A DNA stretch of 64,000 nt from Hymenobacter oligotrophus (GCF_003574965.1 NZ_CP032317.1:2790001-2854000); one strand, 5' to 3'. Counted from the first letter of the stretch, positions 50,707 to 59,711 are shown. Made by a program: numbers and translations. The notes: generated from the sequence alone by a model not told the origin.

Positions 50707-51429
50707 ATGAAACACTATCTACTTGCTCTATTATTGCTAGTGTCGGGGGCTGCCACGGCGGGCCGGGCGCTTGCGCCCGATACCTTGGCCGGCCACGCCC
50801 GCCTGGTGCGGCTGCTGTCGGCCGATGTGTGCCGCAAGCTCGAGGAGAAAAACCGCGAAAAACCGCTGGAAAAGCTCGATGCCGAAGCCAGCAAACAACT
50901 GCTTCTAACCACGCTGCTGGCCAGCGTGGGCCAGCACGCCGCGCAGTTTGGCCCCATGATAGAGCAAGCCAAGGCCACCGGCCGCTCGCCCGAAGAAACC
51001 GGCCGCCTAGTGGGCCAAGAAGTTGTGCTGAACCTGGCCCGCACCTGCCCGGTATCGTCGGGGCTGATTGCGCGCATGGGCATGGCCGAGGTAAAGGCCA
51101 AAAAGGAAATCAACGTGTCGGACCGCGAAAAGCCCACCCTGACGCTCGTAGCCAAAGATATTTGCCTGGGCCTGGAGCAGCGCAACCAAGCCCAACCCTT
51201 CGCCAAGCTCGGCAAAGACCAACGCATGCAGATGCTGCAAGAGGTGATGCAGCAGGCGTTTCTGAAAAACGCCGACGCCATGACCAAGCTTTACGGCAGC
51301 GGCGTTTTCCTCGATGCGGCCAACATGAAACCCATCGGCGAGCGAGTGGGCCTGCTCATGGCCGACACATGCCCCTCTTACCTGATGCAGCTCGGCCTCG
51401 ACCACATCGACACCCAAAAGAACCCATAG
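50707..51429 (+). CDS. Secreted protein with two internal repeats, function unknown
   Basis: 240 residues with signal peptide MKHYLLALLLLVSGAATAG. Two modules of about 95 residues are related: DVCRKLEEKNREKPLEKL ... GRLVGQEVVLNLARTCP and DICLGLEQRNQAQPFAKL ... IGERVGLLMADTCP. Each has a Cys near its start and a Cys-Pro near its end that could form a disulfide. Helical. A TAACTTGC box lies only a few bases before the ATG. It ends just before the long terminator at 51441. Confidence 0.75.
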   Translation: MKHYLLALLLLVSGAATAGRALAPDTLAGHARLVRLLSADVCRKLEEKNREKPLEKLDAEASKQLLLTTLLASVGQHAAQFGPMIEQAKATGRSPEETGRLVGQEVVLNLARTCPVSSGLIARMGMAEVKAKKEINVSDREKPTLTLVAKDICLGLEQRNQAQPFAKLGKDQRMQMLQEVMQQAFLKNADAMTKLYGSGVFLDAANMKPIGERVGLLMADTCPSYLMQLGLDHIDTQKNP

Positions 51430-51440
51430 AACTTAGTGCG

Positions 51441-51492
51441 CAGCAAAAAGAGCCGGCCCGGGGTGGTTACCCCGGGCCGGCTCTTTTTGCTG
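51441..51492. terminator. Bidirectional terminator with 24-bp perfect arms
   Basis: 51441-51464 (CAGCAAAAAGAGCCGGCCCG GGGT) is the exact reverse complement of 51469-51492 with loop GGTT. Both arms contain a five-base A or T run, so it can act in both directions between the convergent genes ending at 51429 and 51510. Confidence 0.9.
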
Positions 51493-51509
51493 GCAGCGCC
51501 TTGGCGCAC

Positions 51510-52577
51510 CTAGGCGGGCTGCCCCTCTTTGGTTGCCAACTGGCCGCAGGCCGCATCGATGTCCTTGCCGCGCGAGCGGCGCACGTTTACCTGCACACCG
51601 CGGTCGGCGAGGTACTTCATGAAGGGGACCAAGCGGTCTTCCTGGGCATTGAGGAAAGCGGCCGGGGCAATGGGGTTATATTCGATCAGGTTGACCTTGC
51701 ACGGTATCCATTTCGTGATTTCGAGCAGGGCTTTGGCATCTTCAATCGAGTCGTTGAAGTTGTCGAACACGATGTACTCATAGGTTACCATGCGGCCCGT
51801 AACCTGGTGGTAGTGCTGCAAGGCCTCCTTCAGCACCGGCAACGAGTTCGACTCGTTGATGGGCATGATTTCGTTGCGCTTGTCGTCGGTGGGCGCGTGC
51901 AGGCTTAGGGCCAGGTTGGCCTTAAAGCCGTCGTCGGCCAGCTTTTTAATCATCTTGGAGATGCCGGCGGTGCTCACCGTCAGGCGACGGGCCGCCATAC
52001 CTAGCCCCTCCTTGTTGTCGGTGATGCGCTCCACGCTCTTGAGCACGTTGGCGTAGTTGAGCAGCGGCTCACCCATGCCCATGTACACGATGTTGGTGAG
52101 CGGCTTGCCGAAATGCTCCTCGGCCTGCTGGGCAATAATGGCCACTTGGTCGAAAATCTCAGCCGTATCGAGGTTGCGCTTGCGCTCCATGTAGCCCGTG
52201 GCGCAGAACTTACACGTAAGCGAGCAGCCCACCTGCGATGAAATACAGGCCGTCATGCGGTCGTCTTTCGGGATGAGCACGCCCTCTACCAAGTGCCCAT
52301 CGTGCAGCCGGAAGGCGTACTTGATGGTGCCGTCGGTGCTTTGCTGCTGCTTCTGGATCTGAACGGAGTTGATGCTGAAATGCGCATCAAGCAACTCGCG
52401 GGTGCTCAGCGAGATGTTGTTCATTTCCGAAAACGAATGCGCCACGTTGCGCCACAGCCACTCCATCACCTGCTTGGCGCGGAAAGGCTTTTCGCCGTGC
52501 TCAACAAAAAAGGCCTTGAGCTCGTCGAGGGTGAGTTTGCGGATGTCGCGTTTGGTAACGATGGGCAGCGTGATCAT
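51510..52577 (-). CDS. rlmN: Dual-specificity 23S rRNA/tRNA (adenine-C2) methyltransferase
   Basis: 355 residues from the ATG at 52577. Radical-SAM triad in GCSLTCKFCATG, preceded by LIPKDDRMTACISSQVG, with GMGEPLLNYANVLKSVE, RLTVSTAG and LALSLHAPTDDKRN. RlmN methylates A2503 of 23S rRNA and A37 of some tRNAs. A -7 box only 4 bases before this ATG suggests a leaderless or very short-leader transcript, which supports this start over the in-frame ATG at 52592. Confidence 0.96.
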   Translation of the reverse strand: MITLPIVTKRDIRKLTLDELKAFFVEHGEKPFRAKQVMEWLWRNVAHSFSEMNNISLSTRELLDAHFSINSVQIQKQQQSTDGTIKYAFRLHDGHLVEGVLIPKDDRMTACISSQVGCSLTCKFCATGYMERKRNLDTAEIFDQVAIIAQQAEEHFGKPLTNIVYMGMGEPLLNYANVLKSVERITDNKEGLGMAARRLTVSTAGISKMIKKLADDGFKANLALSLHAPTDDKRNEIMPINESNSLPVLKEALQHYHQVTGRMVTYEYIVFDNFNDSIEDAKALLEITKWIPCKVNLIEYNPIAPAAFLNAQEDRLVPFMKYLADRGVQVNVRRSRGKDIDAACGQLATKEGQPA

Positions 52578-52581
52578 AGCA

Positions 52582-52589
52582 CAAAGGTA
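52582..52589 (-). promoter_or_regulatory. -7 box directly before rlmN
   Basis: Minus-strand TACCTTTG, exact TAnnTTTG, ends 4 bases before the ATG at 52577, so transcription would begin at or next to the start codon. Confidence 0.5.
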
Positions 52590-52627
52590 CAACCTAGCAG
52601 CCGCTTAGGTTCCCCAAATGCACCGGG

Positions 52628-53272
52628 TTAGCAGCAAGTGTAGTACACCACTGCTTTGCGCTGGCTGGGCAGGTAGGCTAGTTGGCGGCCATCTTCCTCG
52701 TAGAGGCTGTAGGCGAAGCCCGGCAAACCGGTTTGCTGCACTTCTTTCCACGCGGGTTGCTTGGCGTGGCGGTTGGGGGCGGTGCCGGGTTTTACGGCTG
52801 GCTCCTGAAACTGCGCCGGTGCAAAAAACCGATCAAGCCGCTCGCGCACGTACGCCTCGCGCTGGGCGGCGGTAGGGTTTTCGCCGTATTTCAGCAGGCC
52901 GTAATCAAGTAAAGCCGCTACCGGAAACTGCTCGCGCCACAGGGTATCGCCGGCGGCCGCTACAATGGAAAACTGCACCTGGCCCGTAAGCAGCGAATCG
53001 CCAACAATGCGCAGCACGAAAACGTCGTTGGCCTGCTTGGAGGAAAAGCGGTGTTCGGCGGTGGCTTCCATCAGGGCCCGGCGCGCTGGCAGCGGCGTGG
53101 TAGCCGCCGGGGGCATGCCGGGCGGCACGTCGGCCGCGGGCGTGCCACCGGTTTTGGGCGGCGTGTTGGCGGCACTGGGCGCGGTGCTTTCGCCTTGGTC
53201 GGGGTTGGCTTGGCAGGCGCACAGCAGCGCACCGGCCAGCCACGGAGCGGCAAATCGGAGGAGGTGGAGCAT
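52628..53272 (-). CDS. Lipoprotein of unknown function
   Basis: 214 residues. Hydrophobic N-terminus MLHLLRFAAPWLAGALLCAC with probable lipidated Cys20, then a Pro/Ala/Thr-rich linker (about 25-65), then a compact domain (FVLRIVGDSLLTGQVQFSIV, YVRERLDRFFAPAQFQEP) that ends in YYTCC. The terminal pair of cysteines is unusual. No family recognised. Confidence 0.7.
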   Translation of the reverse strand: MLHLLRFAAPWLAGALLCACQANPDQGESTAPSAANTPPKTGGTPAADVPPGMPPAATTPLPARRALMEATAEHRFSSKQANDVFVLRIVGDSLLTGQVQFSIVAAAGDTLWREQFPVAALLDYGLLKYGENPTAAQREAYVRERLDRFFAPAQFQEPAVKPGTAPNRHAKQPAWKEVQQTGLPGFAYSLYEEDGRQLAYLPSQRKAVVYYTCC

Positions 53273-53307
53273 GCAGCCTGTACGCAGGCGCGGCCTAGGT
53301 CGTTAGG

Positions 53308-53736
53308 CTATGGGGCAACCAGGCGGGCCGCGGCAGCCTCAGGCAGCAGGGCCAATTTGCGGGTGTTGTAGTCGAAGCAGAGCATGCCGGTTTTGGCGCG
53401 GGCTATGTCGCGGCCTTCGGTGGTTTGGATGTGGTACACCACATCGAAGCCGTACTTGTGCAAGTCGGTAGCGGCCATTTGTACGCGCAGCACGTCGCCG
53501 TAAAAACCCTCGCCCTTGTACTCCACGGCCAAATCCGACATGATCATGCCTTCTTTGGTGGCGGGGTTGTATTCGGCCAGCTCCATGTGCCGCAGAAACT
53601 GCACGCGGGCCTCGTGCAGCAGGCTTACGAGGGCATCGTTGCCGAGGTGGGCGCCGTAATTTAGGTCGGTGATGCGCACGGGCAGCTCCACGGTTACGGA
53701 AAACGTTTCGGGCAAGGCTACTTTTACGCGGGCCAT
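53308..53736 (-). CDS. Hotdog-fold acyl-CoA thioesterase (4HBT family)
   Basis: 142 residues. ELPVRITDLNYGAHLGNDAL carries the Asp/His-type active-site strand and the start of the hot-dog helix; SDLAVEYKGEGFYGDVLRVQ is the central strand pair. Family members hydrolyse acyl-CoA thioesters in the cytosol; chain-length preference cannot be read. Minus-strand TACCTTTG at 53799-53806, inside the divergent mnmD 5' end, is a possible promoter box. Confidence 0.85.
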   Translation of the reverse strand: MARVKVALPETFSVTVELPVRITDLNYGAHLGNDALVSLLHEARVQFLRHMELAEYNPATKEGMIMSDLAVEYKGEGFYGDVLRVQMAATDLHKYGFDVVYHIQTTEGRDIARAKTGMLCFDYNTRKLALLPEAAAARLVAP

Positions 53737-53782
53737 AGGTTGGTATTAGGTATTAGATACAGCGTAGTCAGACTGAACGCAA

Positions 53783-54472
53783 ATGATGAGCGACGTTACA
53801 AAGGTAGAAGTACGGCAAACCGGCGACGGCTCGAGCACCTTGTACGTGCCGGCGCTCGACGAGCACTACCACTCCACCCACGGCGCGCTGCAAGAGTCGG
53901 TGCACGTGTTTATCCGAGCGGGCCTCGAGCCAGTGCTGCTTACCGCCGACCGCCTCCAGCACATTCTGGAAGTGGGCCTGGGCACCGGCCTGAACGCTTT
54001 GCTCACATTGCAGCGCAGCCTCACGGCCCGCGTGCGCATTCACTACGATGCCGTCGAGACCTTCCCATTGCCGCCCGACATTGTGGAGGCCCTAGGTATT
54101 GAGCGGTACGTGTTGAACCCGGAGCTGCTCGATTTGCACCGCCAGTTGCACGCTGCCCCCTGGAACACGCCCATCGACCTGACGCCGCACTTCGAGCTGC
54201 GCAAGCTGCACGTGGCGCTGCAGCAGGCGCACTTGCCCGCTAACCACTACCAGCTCGTTTACTTCGATGCCTTTGCGCCCGAAAAGCAGCCCGATATGTG
54301 GACGCAGGCCGTATTCGAGCAACTATTTGCAGCCACGATGCGCGGCGGCATACTAGTGAGTTACTGCGCCAAAGGCGCCTTCAAGCGCAGCCTTAAGGCC
54401 GCTGGCTGGCAAGTAGAGGCATTGCCCGGCCCGCCCGGTAAACGCGAGATGACACGTGCCCGCAAGCCTTAG
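53783..54472 (+). CDS. mnmD: tRNA 5-aminomethyl-2-thiouridine methyltransferase domain protein (MnmD type)
   Basis: 229 residues. ILEVGLGTGLNALLTLQ is the SAM-binding loop, and VYFDAFAPEKQPDMWTQAVF the catalytic region typical of the MnmC methyltransferase half (DUF752). It would complete mnm5s2U at the tRNA wobble position. The FAD oxidase half of MnmC is absent, as usual in Bacteroidota. Divergent from the thioesterase gene. Confidence 0.88.
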   Translation: MMSDVTKVEVRQTGDGSSTLYVPALDEHYHSTHGALQESVHVFIRAGLEPVLLTADRLQHILEVGLGTGLNALLTLQRSLTARVRIHYDAVETFPLPPDIVEALGIERYVLNPELLDLHRQLHAAPWNTPIDLTPHFELRKLHVALQQAHLPANHYQLVYFDAFAPEKQPDMWTQAVFEQLFAATMRGGILVSYCAKGAFKRSLKAAGWQVEALPGPPGKREMTRARKP

Positions 54473-54660
54473 GTTGATTAAAACAGACGCATTTGTTTGA
54501 AAGCCATGCTGCTGAAAAAGCTTTTGTTTTTGCAACAGCAATGTAGCTTAGTGCCTACCGACGACCTAGGAATTGTACGGTTAATAGGGTGAGCCTCTGA
54601 CCGAAGGTTCGCCTAACTACCTAGCCGCCGTAGCCCGCCATCCGTATTTTGGCGGTAGCT

Positions 54661-55878
54661 ATGAGTCGAAAATTCATCGAAATAGAAGGCCAGCACTGGG
54701 TTGAGCAGGGCATCATCAGCCCCGAGCAGCACCAGCGCCTGCTGGCCTTGTACCCCGAGCAGCAACGCGCCATTGGCTTGTTGCCGCTGTTGGGCAGCCT
54801 GTTGGTGGGCCTGAGCGCCCTGAGCCTGGTGGCGGCCAACTGGCAGGAGTTGCCCGAGTTGCTGCGTTTGGGCCTGCTCATCGGCTCGATGGTGGCCGCT
54901 TACCTAGGCGGCGAACATTTTCTGCAGCGTGGGTTCCGCTCCATGGGCATTGGCCTGGTAGCCCTAGGTCTGATTTTGTTTGGGGCCGGCATTGTGCTCA
55001 CGAGCCAGATGTACCAACTGGTGGGCTATGATGTAACGGGCCTGCTAGCCTGGGTGGTAGCCGCGGTGGTGCTCACCTTCATCTACCAAAGCCACTTCTT
55101 GTTTATTCTGGCCGTGGCCATTGGCGTGCTGGCGCAGGGCTACAGCGTGGGCAGCCTCAGCAGCTACAGCTACGCCAGTGCGGGGCTGATGGCCGGCGGC
55201 CTGGGCTACTACTGGTGGCGCCGCCCCGATGCACTCTGCGGAGCCATTCTGGCTACGGGCCTGCTTTGGCAATCGGCGTTGCTGATTAATCATTTGCACA
55301 TCAAAATCACGTGGTTTTTTGTGCCGGCCATGCTGGTATACGCCGCCGGCGACTGGCAGCCTAACCGCCCTGCCGCCCGCGCCCTGCAAGCCCCGCCGTT
55401 GGTGGCGGCGTTCTTGTTCATGCTCGGCCTGGGCATGTTTGGCGAAGCCGGCAGCTACACCGATCAGCTGCGGCCGCACTTTGTGGGCTTTGTGGGGGCG
55501 CTGCTGCTGGTGTTTGGCCTCTCGGTAGCGGGCAAGCGCGCCCGCGGGCACCTAAGCAGCGCCGCCGATTGGCTGTTGCTGCTGCCGGGCTACTACTTTC
55601 CGGGCGGATTGCCGCTGGCCGTGGCCGCGCTGGTGGTGCTGTACGCCTACACCGGCTCGGTGCTGTACCGCGGCTACCAAGAGCAAGCCTCCGACCGCGT
55701 AAACCTGGGCACGGCGCTGTTCATCCTCACTACCATGGTGGCGTACTTTAAGCTGACGTGGGAGTTCATGGATAAGTCGCTGTTCTTTTTGCTGGGCGGC
55801 TTGCTGCTGCTGGGCCTGAGCTGGTACCTGCGCCGCCGGGCGCGTGCTATTCCGCCCTCCAACCCGCCTACGCACTAA
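54661..55878 (+). CDS. DUF2157-family membrane protein
   Basis: 405 residues from the ATG at 54661. A short cytoplasmic N-terminus (HWVEQGIISPEQHQRLLAL) is followed by about 12 membrane helices. The opening segment marks DUF2157. It is followed after 2 bases by the GDYXXLXY-type gene, a pairing known from many bacteria. The joint function is unknown. Confidence 0.87.
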   Translation: MSRKFIEIEGQHWVEQGIISPEQHQRLLALYPEQQRAIGLLPLLGSLLVGLSALSLVAANWQELPELLRLGLLIGSMVAAYLGGEHFLQRGFRSMGIGLVALGLILFGAGIVLTSQMYQLVGYDVTGLLAWVVAAVVLTFIYQSHFLFILAVAIGVLAQGYSVGSLSSYSYASAGLMAGGLGYYWWRRPDALCGAILATGLLWQSALLINHLHIKITWFFVPAMLVYAAGDWQPNRPAARALQAPPLVAAFLFMLGLGMFGEAGSYTDQLRPHFVGFVGALLLVFGLSVAGKRARGHLSSAADWLLLLPGYYFPGGLPLAVAALVVLYAYTGSVLYRGYQEQASDRVNLGTALFILTTMVAYFKLTWEFMDKSLFFLLGGLLLLGLSWYLRRRARAIPPSNPPTH

Positions 55879-55880
55879 CG

Positions 55881-56456
55881 ATGAAGCTGGTGCCTACTCT
55901 CTTCTTGTCGGAAGCTGCCGATAAGCGCCGCCGCTGGGTAGCCTTGGCCGTAGCCGCGCAGGTGCTGTTCATTTTGCTGGTAGCCGGGGCGGGCTCCGCC
56001 ATCAGCAGCTACGGCCGGGCGGTGGTACTGCGCACGTCGCCCGTCGATCCGCGCGATTTGCTTTACGGCGACTACGTTACGCTGAACTACGACATCAGCC
56101 AGTTGCCGCGGCCGCTGTGGCGCGGCTCGGAGGCCCCGCGCCGCCACCGGCCCGTGTACGTAGAGCTGCGCCCCACCCCGGCCGGCTACTACGAGGCCGT
56201 GGCGGTGTACCCCGCCGAGCCCGCCTCGCTGCCCGCCGACCACGTAGCCCTGCGCGGCTGGATTGTGAACGTGTGGCGCCAAGGCCTGCAACTTCGCTAC
56301 GGTCTGGAGCGCTACTACGTACCCGAGGGCGAAGGCCGCAAGCTGGAGCGCCGCGCCGGTCGGCAGCCACTGCTGGTGCACGTAAGCGTGGCGCCTTGGG
56401 ACCAGTCGCGCATTACCCGCGTCGAAACAACCCCAAAACAAGCAGAGCGCCCGTAA
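55881..56456 (+). CDS. GDYXXLXY-domain membrane-anchored protein
   Basis: 191 residues. One membrane helix (residues 16-40) precedes DPRDLLYGDYVTLNYDISQL, which contains the name-giving GDYVTLNY motif. The rest is a beta-rich extracytoplasmic domain. Its gene follows the DUF2157 gene after 2 bases, so they are cotranslated and probably interact. Its last codons overlap the terminator hairpin at 56436. Confidence 0.88.
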   Translation: MKLVPTLFLSEAADKRRRWVALAVAAQVLFILLVAGAGSAISSYGRAVVLRTSPVDPRDLLYGDYVTLNYDISQLPRPLWRGSEAPRRHRPVYVELRPTPAGYYEAVAVYPAEPASLPADHVALRGWIVNVWRQGLQLRYGLERYYVPEGEGRKLERRAGRQPLLVHVSVAPWDQSRITRVETTPKQAERP

Positions 56457-56476
56457 CCGAGGCGCTCTCCTTGTTT
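56436..56476. terminator. Bidirectional terminator
   Basis: AAACAAGCAGAGCGCC (56436-56451) and GGCGCTCTCCTTGTTT (56461-56476) pair with one mismatch around a 9-base loop, between convergent genes ending at 56456 and 56489. Confidence 0.75.
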
Positions 56477-56488
56477 GTTGGGCTTTGG

Positions 56489-57034
56489 CTACCGCGTGTT
56501 TAGGGCGAGTAGCTGGCGGTCGGCTTTGTCGAGGTCCACTAGCGCGTACTTCTTCTGGCTGGTGATGCTCATTTCGTCGAGCACATCCACCACGTCGCGG
56601 TACTTGGCATCGGGGCTGGTTTTGATGAGCACCGTGGCCTGCGGGCTGCGCTGCTTGAGCTGCAGCAGTACTTGCCGCACCCCTGCCGCGCCGAAGTTGG
56701 TGGTGCGCAGCTCGGCGGGCGCGTCGGCGGTGTTCAGCCCGAAGAAGTAGTGCACCTGGCTGTTCTTACCCAGGATGAGCGTCAGGGCCTGGCTCGCGCC
56801 CACTTCGGTTTTGCTGTCGGCATCGGCTACGGGCATGGTTAGCTGCATCACGTTGGGCTTGGCAAACGTGGTAGTGAGCATGAAGAAGGTGAGCAGCAGA
56901 AAGGCCAGGTCCACCATCGGGGCCGTGTCGAGGCGGAAGGCTTGCTTTTTGGCGCGGGGCTTGGTGCTGCGGCTCGGGGCGGAGGTAGGCTGGATGTCGG
57001 CCATGGCGGTGGAGGTGTTGGTTGAGGTGTTCAC
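56489..57034 (-). CDS. ExbD/TolR-type biopolymer transport protein
   Basis: 181 residues. A cytoplasmic, basic N-terminus leads to one membrane helix with the essential Asp (LDTAPMVDLAFLLLTFFML). A periplasmic domain follows (VLIKTSPDAKYRDVVDVLDE). It would form the proton channel of a TonB/Tol-type motor with ExbB, which is not in the window. An alternative ATG 10 codons later (MADIQPT) may be the true start. Confidence 0.88.
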   Translation of the reverse strand: MNTSTNTSTAMADIQPTSAPSRSTKPRAKKQAFRLDTAPMVDLAFLLLTFFMLTTTFAKPNVMQLTMPVADADSKTEVGASQALTLILGKNSQVHYFFGLNTADAPAELRTTNFGAAGVRQVLLQLKQRSPQATVLIKTSPDAKYRDVVDVLDEMSITSQKKYALVDLDKADRQLLALNTR

Positions 57035-57085
57035 CTGCCAAAACGCCGAGCTTCGCTGGCTTATTGCACCTAGGGTTGCAGGGGG

Positions 57086-57676
57086 CTACTCGCCGGCGTG
57101 CTGCGGTTCATCAAACCACCACACGCGCTCCGGTGCGATGCAGGCGTGCAGCGGTACGTCGCCGGGCCAGGCATCGGTAATGCGCTCCACGGGCGGCTCC
57201 AGGCTCAGGCCGATGCGCTGCGCCTTGGGGCACTCCTGCAGAAACCGATCGTAGAAGCCTTTGCCGTAGCCTACGCGGTGGCCCTGCACGTCGAAAGCCA
57301 GCAAGGGCAGCAGCACCGCATCGATGTTAGTAGCCGCTACGGCCGGCGCACCCAGGGGCTCGGGTATGCCCCAGGTGTTGGGCTGCAGCTCGGTTTCGGG
57401 GCCCAACAGGCGGTGCGTTAGCTGGCCATCGAGCTGCACCACGGGCACCACCACCTGCACCCGCGGAAAATAGGCCCACAGCCGCCGGATAATCAGCCAG
57501 GTATCAGGCTCGCGTTGGCGCTCGAGCGGCAGAAACACGTGCACCGTGCGCCAAGCCCCTAGGTCGAACTCGGCAAACAAATGCGCGGCCAGCTCCGCGC
57601 TGCGCCGGGCCAACTCGGCGTTGGACAAGGCGCGGCGGCGGGCCAGCATCTCGCGACGGAGGTCGGCTTTGAGCAT
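57086..57676 (-). CDS. 5-formyltetrahydrofolate cyclo-ligase
   Basis: 196 residues. MLKADLRREMLARRRALSNA at the start, and the conserved GHRVGYGKGFYDRFL near residues 145-160. It converts 5-formyl-THF to 5,10-methenyl-THF with ATP in the cytosol. It is upstream of exbD on the same strand, 52 bases away. Confidence 0.93.
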   Translation of the reverse strand: MLKADLRREMLARRRALSNAELARRSAELAAHLFAEFDLGAWRTVHVFLPLERQREPDTWLIIRRLWAYFPRVQVVVPVVQLDGQLTHRLLGPETELQPNTWGIPEPLGAPAVAATNIDAVLLPLLAFDVQGHRVGYGKGFYDRFLQECPKAQRIGLSLEPPVERITDAWPGDVPLHACIAPERVWWFDEPQHAGE

Positions 57677-57740
57677 GGCTGTTGAATGGCTGGTGTGTTT
57701 GCTTGCGCCAACCGGGCGGGCGCAGGCATGGCTTCGGGCG

Positions 57741-59321
57741 CTACTCCTCCTCGATTACGGTAAACTCCAGCGCCAGCGGCTCAAACGCCTCGACGAGCTG
57801 ATCGATGAAACTAGGGTTGTTTACCACAATGCTCAGCACGTTATCGTGGCGCTCCTGCAGGCTGCCCGCTGGGAAGAGCTTTTCCTTCAGGCCGCTGAGC
57901 TGGTTGTAGGCGGTTTCGTGCTTGGCTTCGGCGGCTTTGCTCAGGCGCTTTTCGAGGCCGGCCACAATGCCGGTTACCTTTTGTTGCTCGGCCGCCACGG
58001 TTTTCACCAGCGTGGGGTCGAGGCGCTGCGCCAGGGCCGATACGGCGGCAAAGGCGGCGGCCAGCTGTTCCTGCTGCTCGGCCAACGACACCTCCTCCTG
58101 ACCTAGGGAAGCGGCCACCTGCTTTTTCAGCTCGGGCAGCGGCCTGAACAAATCGTTGGTGCCCAGGCCCAGCTTGCGCAGCTTGCCTAGGTGCGTGCGG
58201 CCCACGTACAGCGCCGAGTTGCGCAGCAGCACCATGGGCATGGGCACTTGGTAATGCTCGAATACACCTTTCAGCTGCAGCCAATAGGCTACCTCGGCGC
58301 CGCCGCCCACGTAGCACAGGTTGGGCAGCAGCATTTCTTGATAGAGCGGGCGCAGCACCACGTTGGGGCTAAAGCACTCGGGCTGCTCCTGGGCGTGCGC
58401 TACGGCCTCGTCGGTGGTCCAGCGGATATCGGTGTTGCGCACCACCACGTGGCCGTCTTCCAACTCCAGCCGTTCGCGCTTGCCTTCGTTGGTGAGGTAA
58501 AACAAGTTGAGCGGGCGGGCATACACCTGCGGCTTGTAGCTGGCTGCTTCCAAGGCCGCATCGGTGGTTTGCACAGCTTGGTAAGCGGCCTGGGTGCGCA
58601 GCTCCTCGGCTACTACAGGCGCCAGCACTTGCTTCAGTTCGGCGTCGTCGGGCTCGATGCTGAGCAGGCCGTACTGGCCAAACAGCTCGTGCGTAAGGCG
58701 GCGGGTGGCTTCGGCCAAGGTTTGGCTTTGCTCGTAGGCTTCGCGGAAGGCGGCAGGCACCTCGGCGGGCAGTTGCGCCAGTACCTGCTCGCTAAGCCCC
58801 GCCAGCGGCATGCGGCCCACGGGCCCGCCGGTTTGCTCGGCCTGCCACTCCAGCTTTTTGCCGAACAAGTGCAGGTGGTTGATTTCGGCGAAGTCGTGGT
58901 CTTCGGTAGCCATCCAGTACACCGGCACAAAATCATACTGCGGGTGCTGGGCCTTCAATTGGCGGCACAGCTTTACCACGGTCGCAATCTTGTAAATGAA
59001 GTACAGCGGGCCGGTGAGCAAATTGAGCTGGTGGCCGGTGGTTACCGTGAAGGTGGTTTCCTGCGCCAGCAGCCCTAGGTTGGCTTGCACGGCGGGGTGC
59101 AGCTCGGGCAAGGCACTTAGTTGCCGGCGAAAGGCTTGTTGCAGCCGCTGGCGGGTAGCGGCCGGATACTGCGAACGTTTCTCCTCGAGCTGCTCGGCAA
59201 AAGCGTCCAGCGTCGGAAAGCGGTGGTAAAAAGGCTGGAGCCGGGGCTCTTGCTTCAGGTAATCGGCGATAAACGCGCTAAACGCGCCGGTGGCGGCGTA
59301 AGGCAAACAGTGCACGGGCAT
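57741..59321 (-). CDS. bshC: Bacillithiol biosynthesis cysteine-adding enzyme
   Basis: 526 residues, full length for BshC. FTVTTGHQLNLLTGPLYFIY, FVPVYWMATEDHDFAEINHL and LLPNLCYVGGGAEVAYWLQL are the conserved substrate-site regions; a coiled coil lies at about 385-480. It adds cysteine to GlcN-malate in bacillithiol synthesis. The other bsh genes are not in the window. Confidence 0.95.
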   Translation of the reverse strand: MPVHCLPYAATGAFSAFIADYLKQEPRLQPFYHRFPTLDAFAEQLEEKRSQYPAATRQRLQQAFRRQLSALPELHPAVQANLGLLAQETTFTVTTGHQLNLLTGPLYFIYKIATVVKLCRQLKAQHPQYDFVPVYWMATEDHDFAEINHLHLFGKKLEWQAEQTGGPVGRMPLAGLSEQVLAQLPAEVPAAFREAYEQSQTLAEATRRLTHELFGQYGLLSIEPDDAELKQVLAPVVAEELRTQAAYQAVQTTDAALEAASYKPQVYARPLNLFYLTNEGKRERLELEDGHVVVRNTDIRWTTDEAVAHAQEQPECFSPNVVLRPLYQEMLLPNLCYVGGGAEVAYWLQLKGVFEHYQVPMPMVLLRNSALYVGRTHLGKLRKLGLGTNDLFRPLPELKKQVAASLGQEEVSLAEQQEQLAAAFAAVSALAQRLDPTLVKTVAAEQQKVTGIVAGLEKRLSKAAEAKHETAYNQLSGLKEKLFPAGSLQERHDNVLSIVVNNPSFIDQLVEAFEPLALEFTVIEEE

Positions 59322-59465
59322 GGGCGGAGTAGACGTTGCGGCTGCAACGTTCGCAAAAAAACCGCGGCCACAAATTAATGTTCAAGCTCAACTTTATTTA
59401 GGTCTATTCCGTCATGGAATTCTCACGCTGATTTGGTAGATTGCTCTACACCCTTTTCGCCTGCT

Positions 59466-59669
59466 ATGATGTCGTCTATTCCTCTTTGGTGTTGGCTGGC
59501 AGCCGTGGTGCTCCTGCCTTGGCTGTATACGCTGTGGCACATCCGCAGCGGCGAATTTCCGGGCCGTTGGGAACGGCGGCGTTGGATGTCGTCGGTTGCT
59601 TACCTGCCCTTTATTGGCATGTGGCAGTACTGGACCAGCGGCGTGCACCGGCGCCGCGTATCGCACTAG
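59466..59669 (+). CDS. Small membrane protein, two helices
   Basis: 67 residues from the ATG at 59466 (or 66 from 59469). SSIPLWCWLAAVVLLPWLYT is the first helix and SVAYLPFIGMWQYWTSG a second, weaker one, separated by a charged loop (SGEFPGRWERRRW). The arrangement recalls the N-terminal module of cardiolipin synthases (PLDc_N) but too little is present to claim it. Confidence 0.6.
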   Translation: MMSSIPLWCWLAAVVLLPWLYTLWHIRSGEFPGRWERRRWMSSVAYLPFIGMWQYWTSGVHRRRVSH

Positions 59670-59711
59670 CTTCCTCACCTCCTCCCTGCACACAACAACC
59701 TCCTAAAAAGC

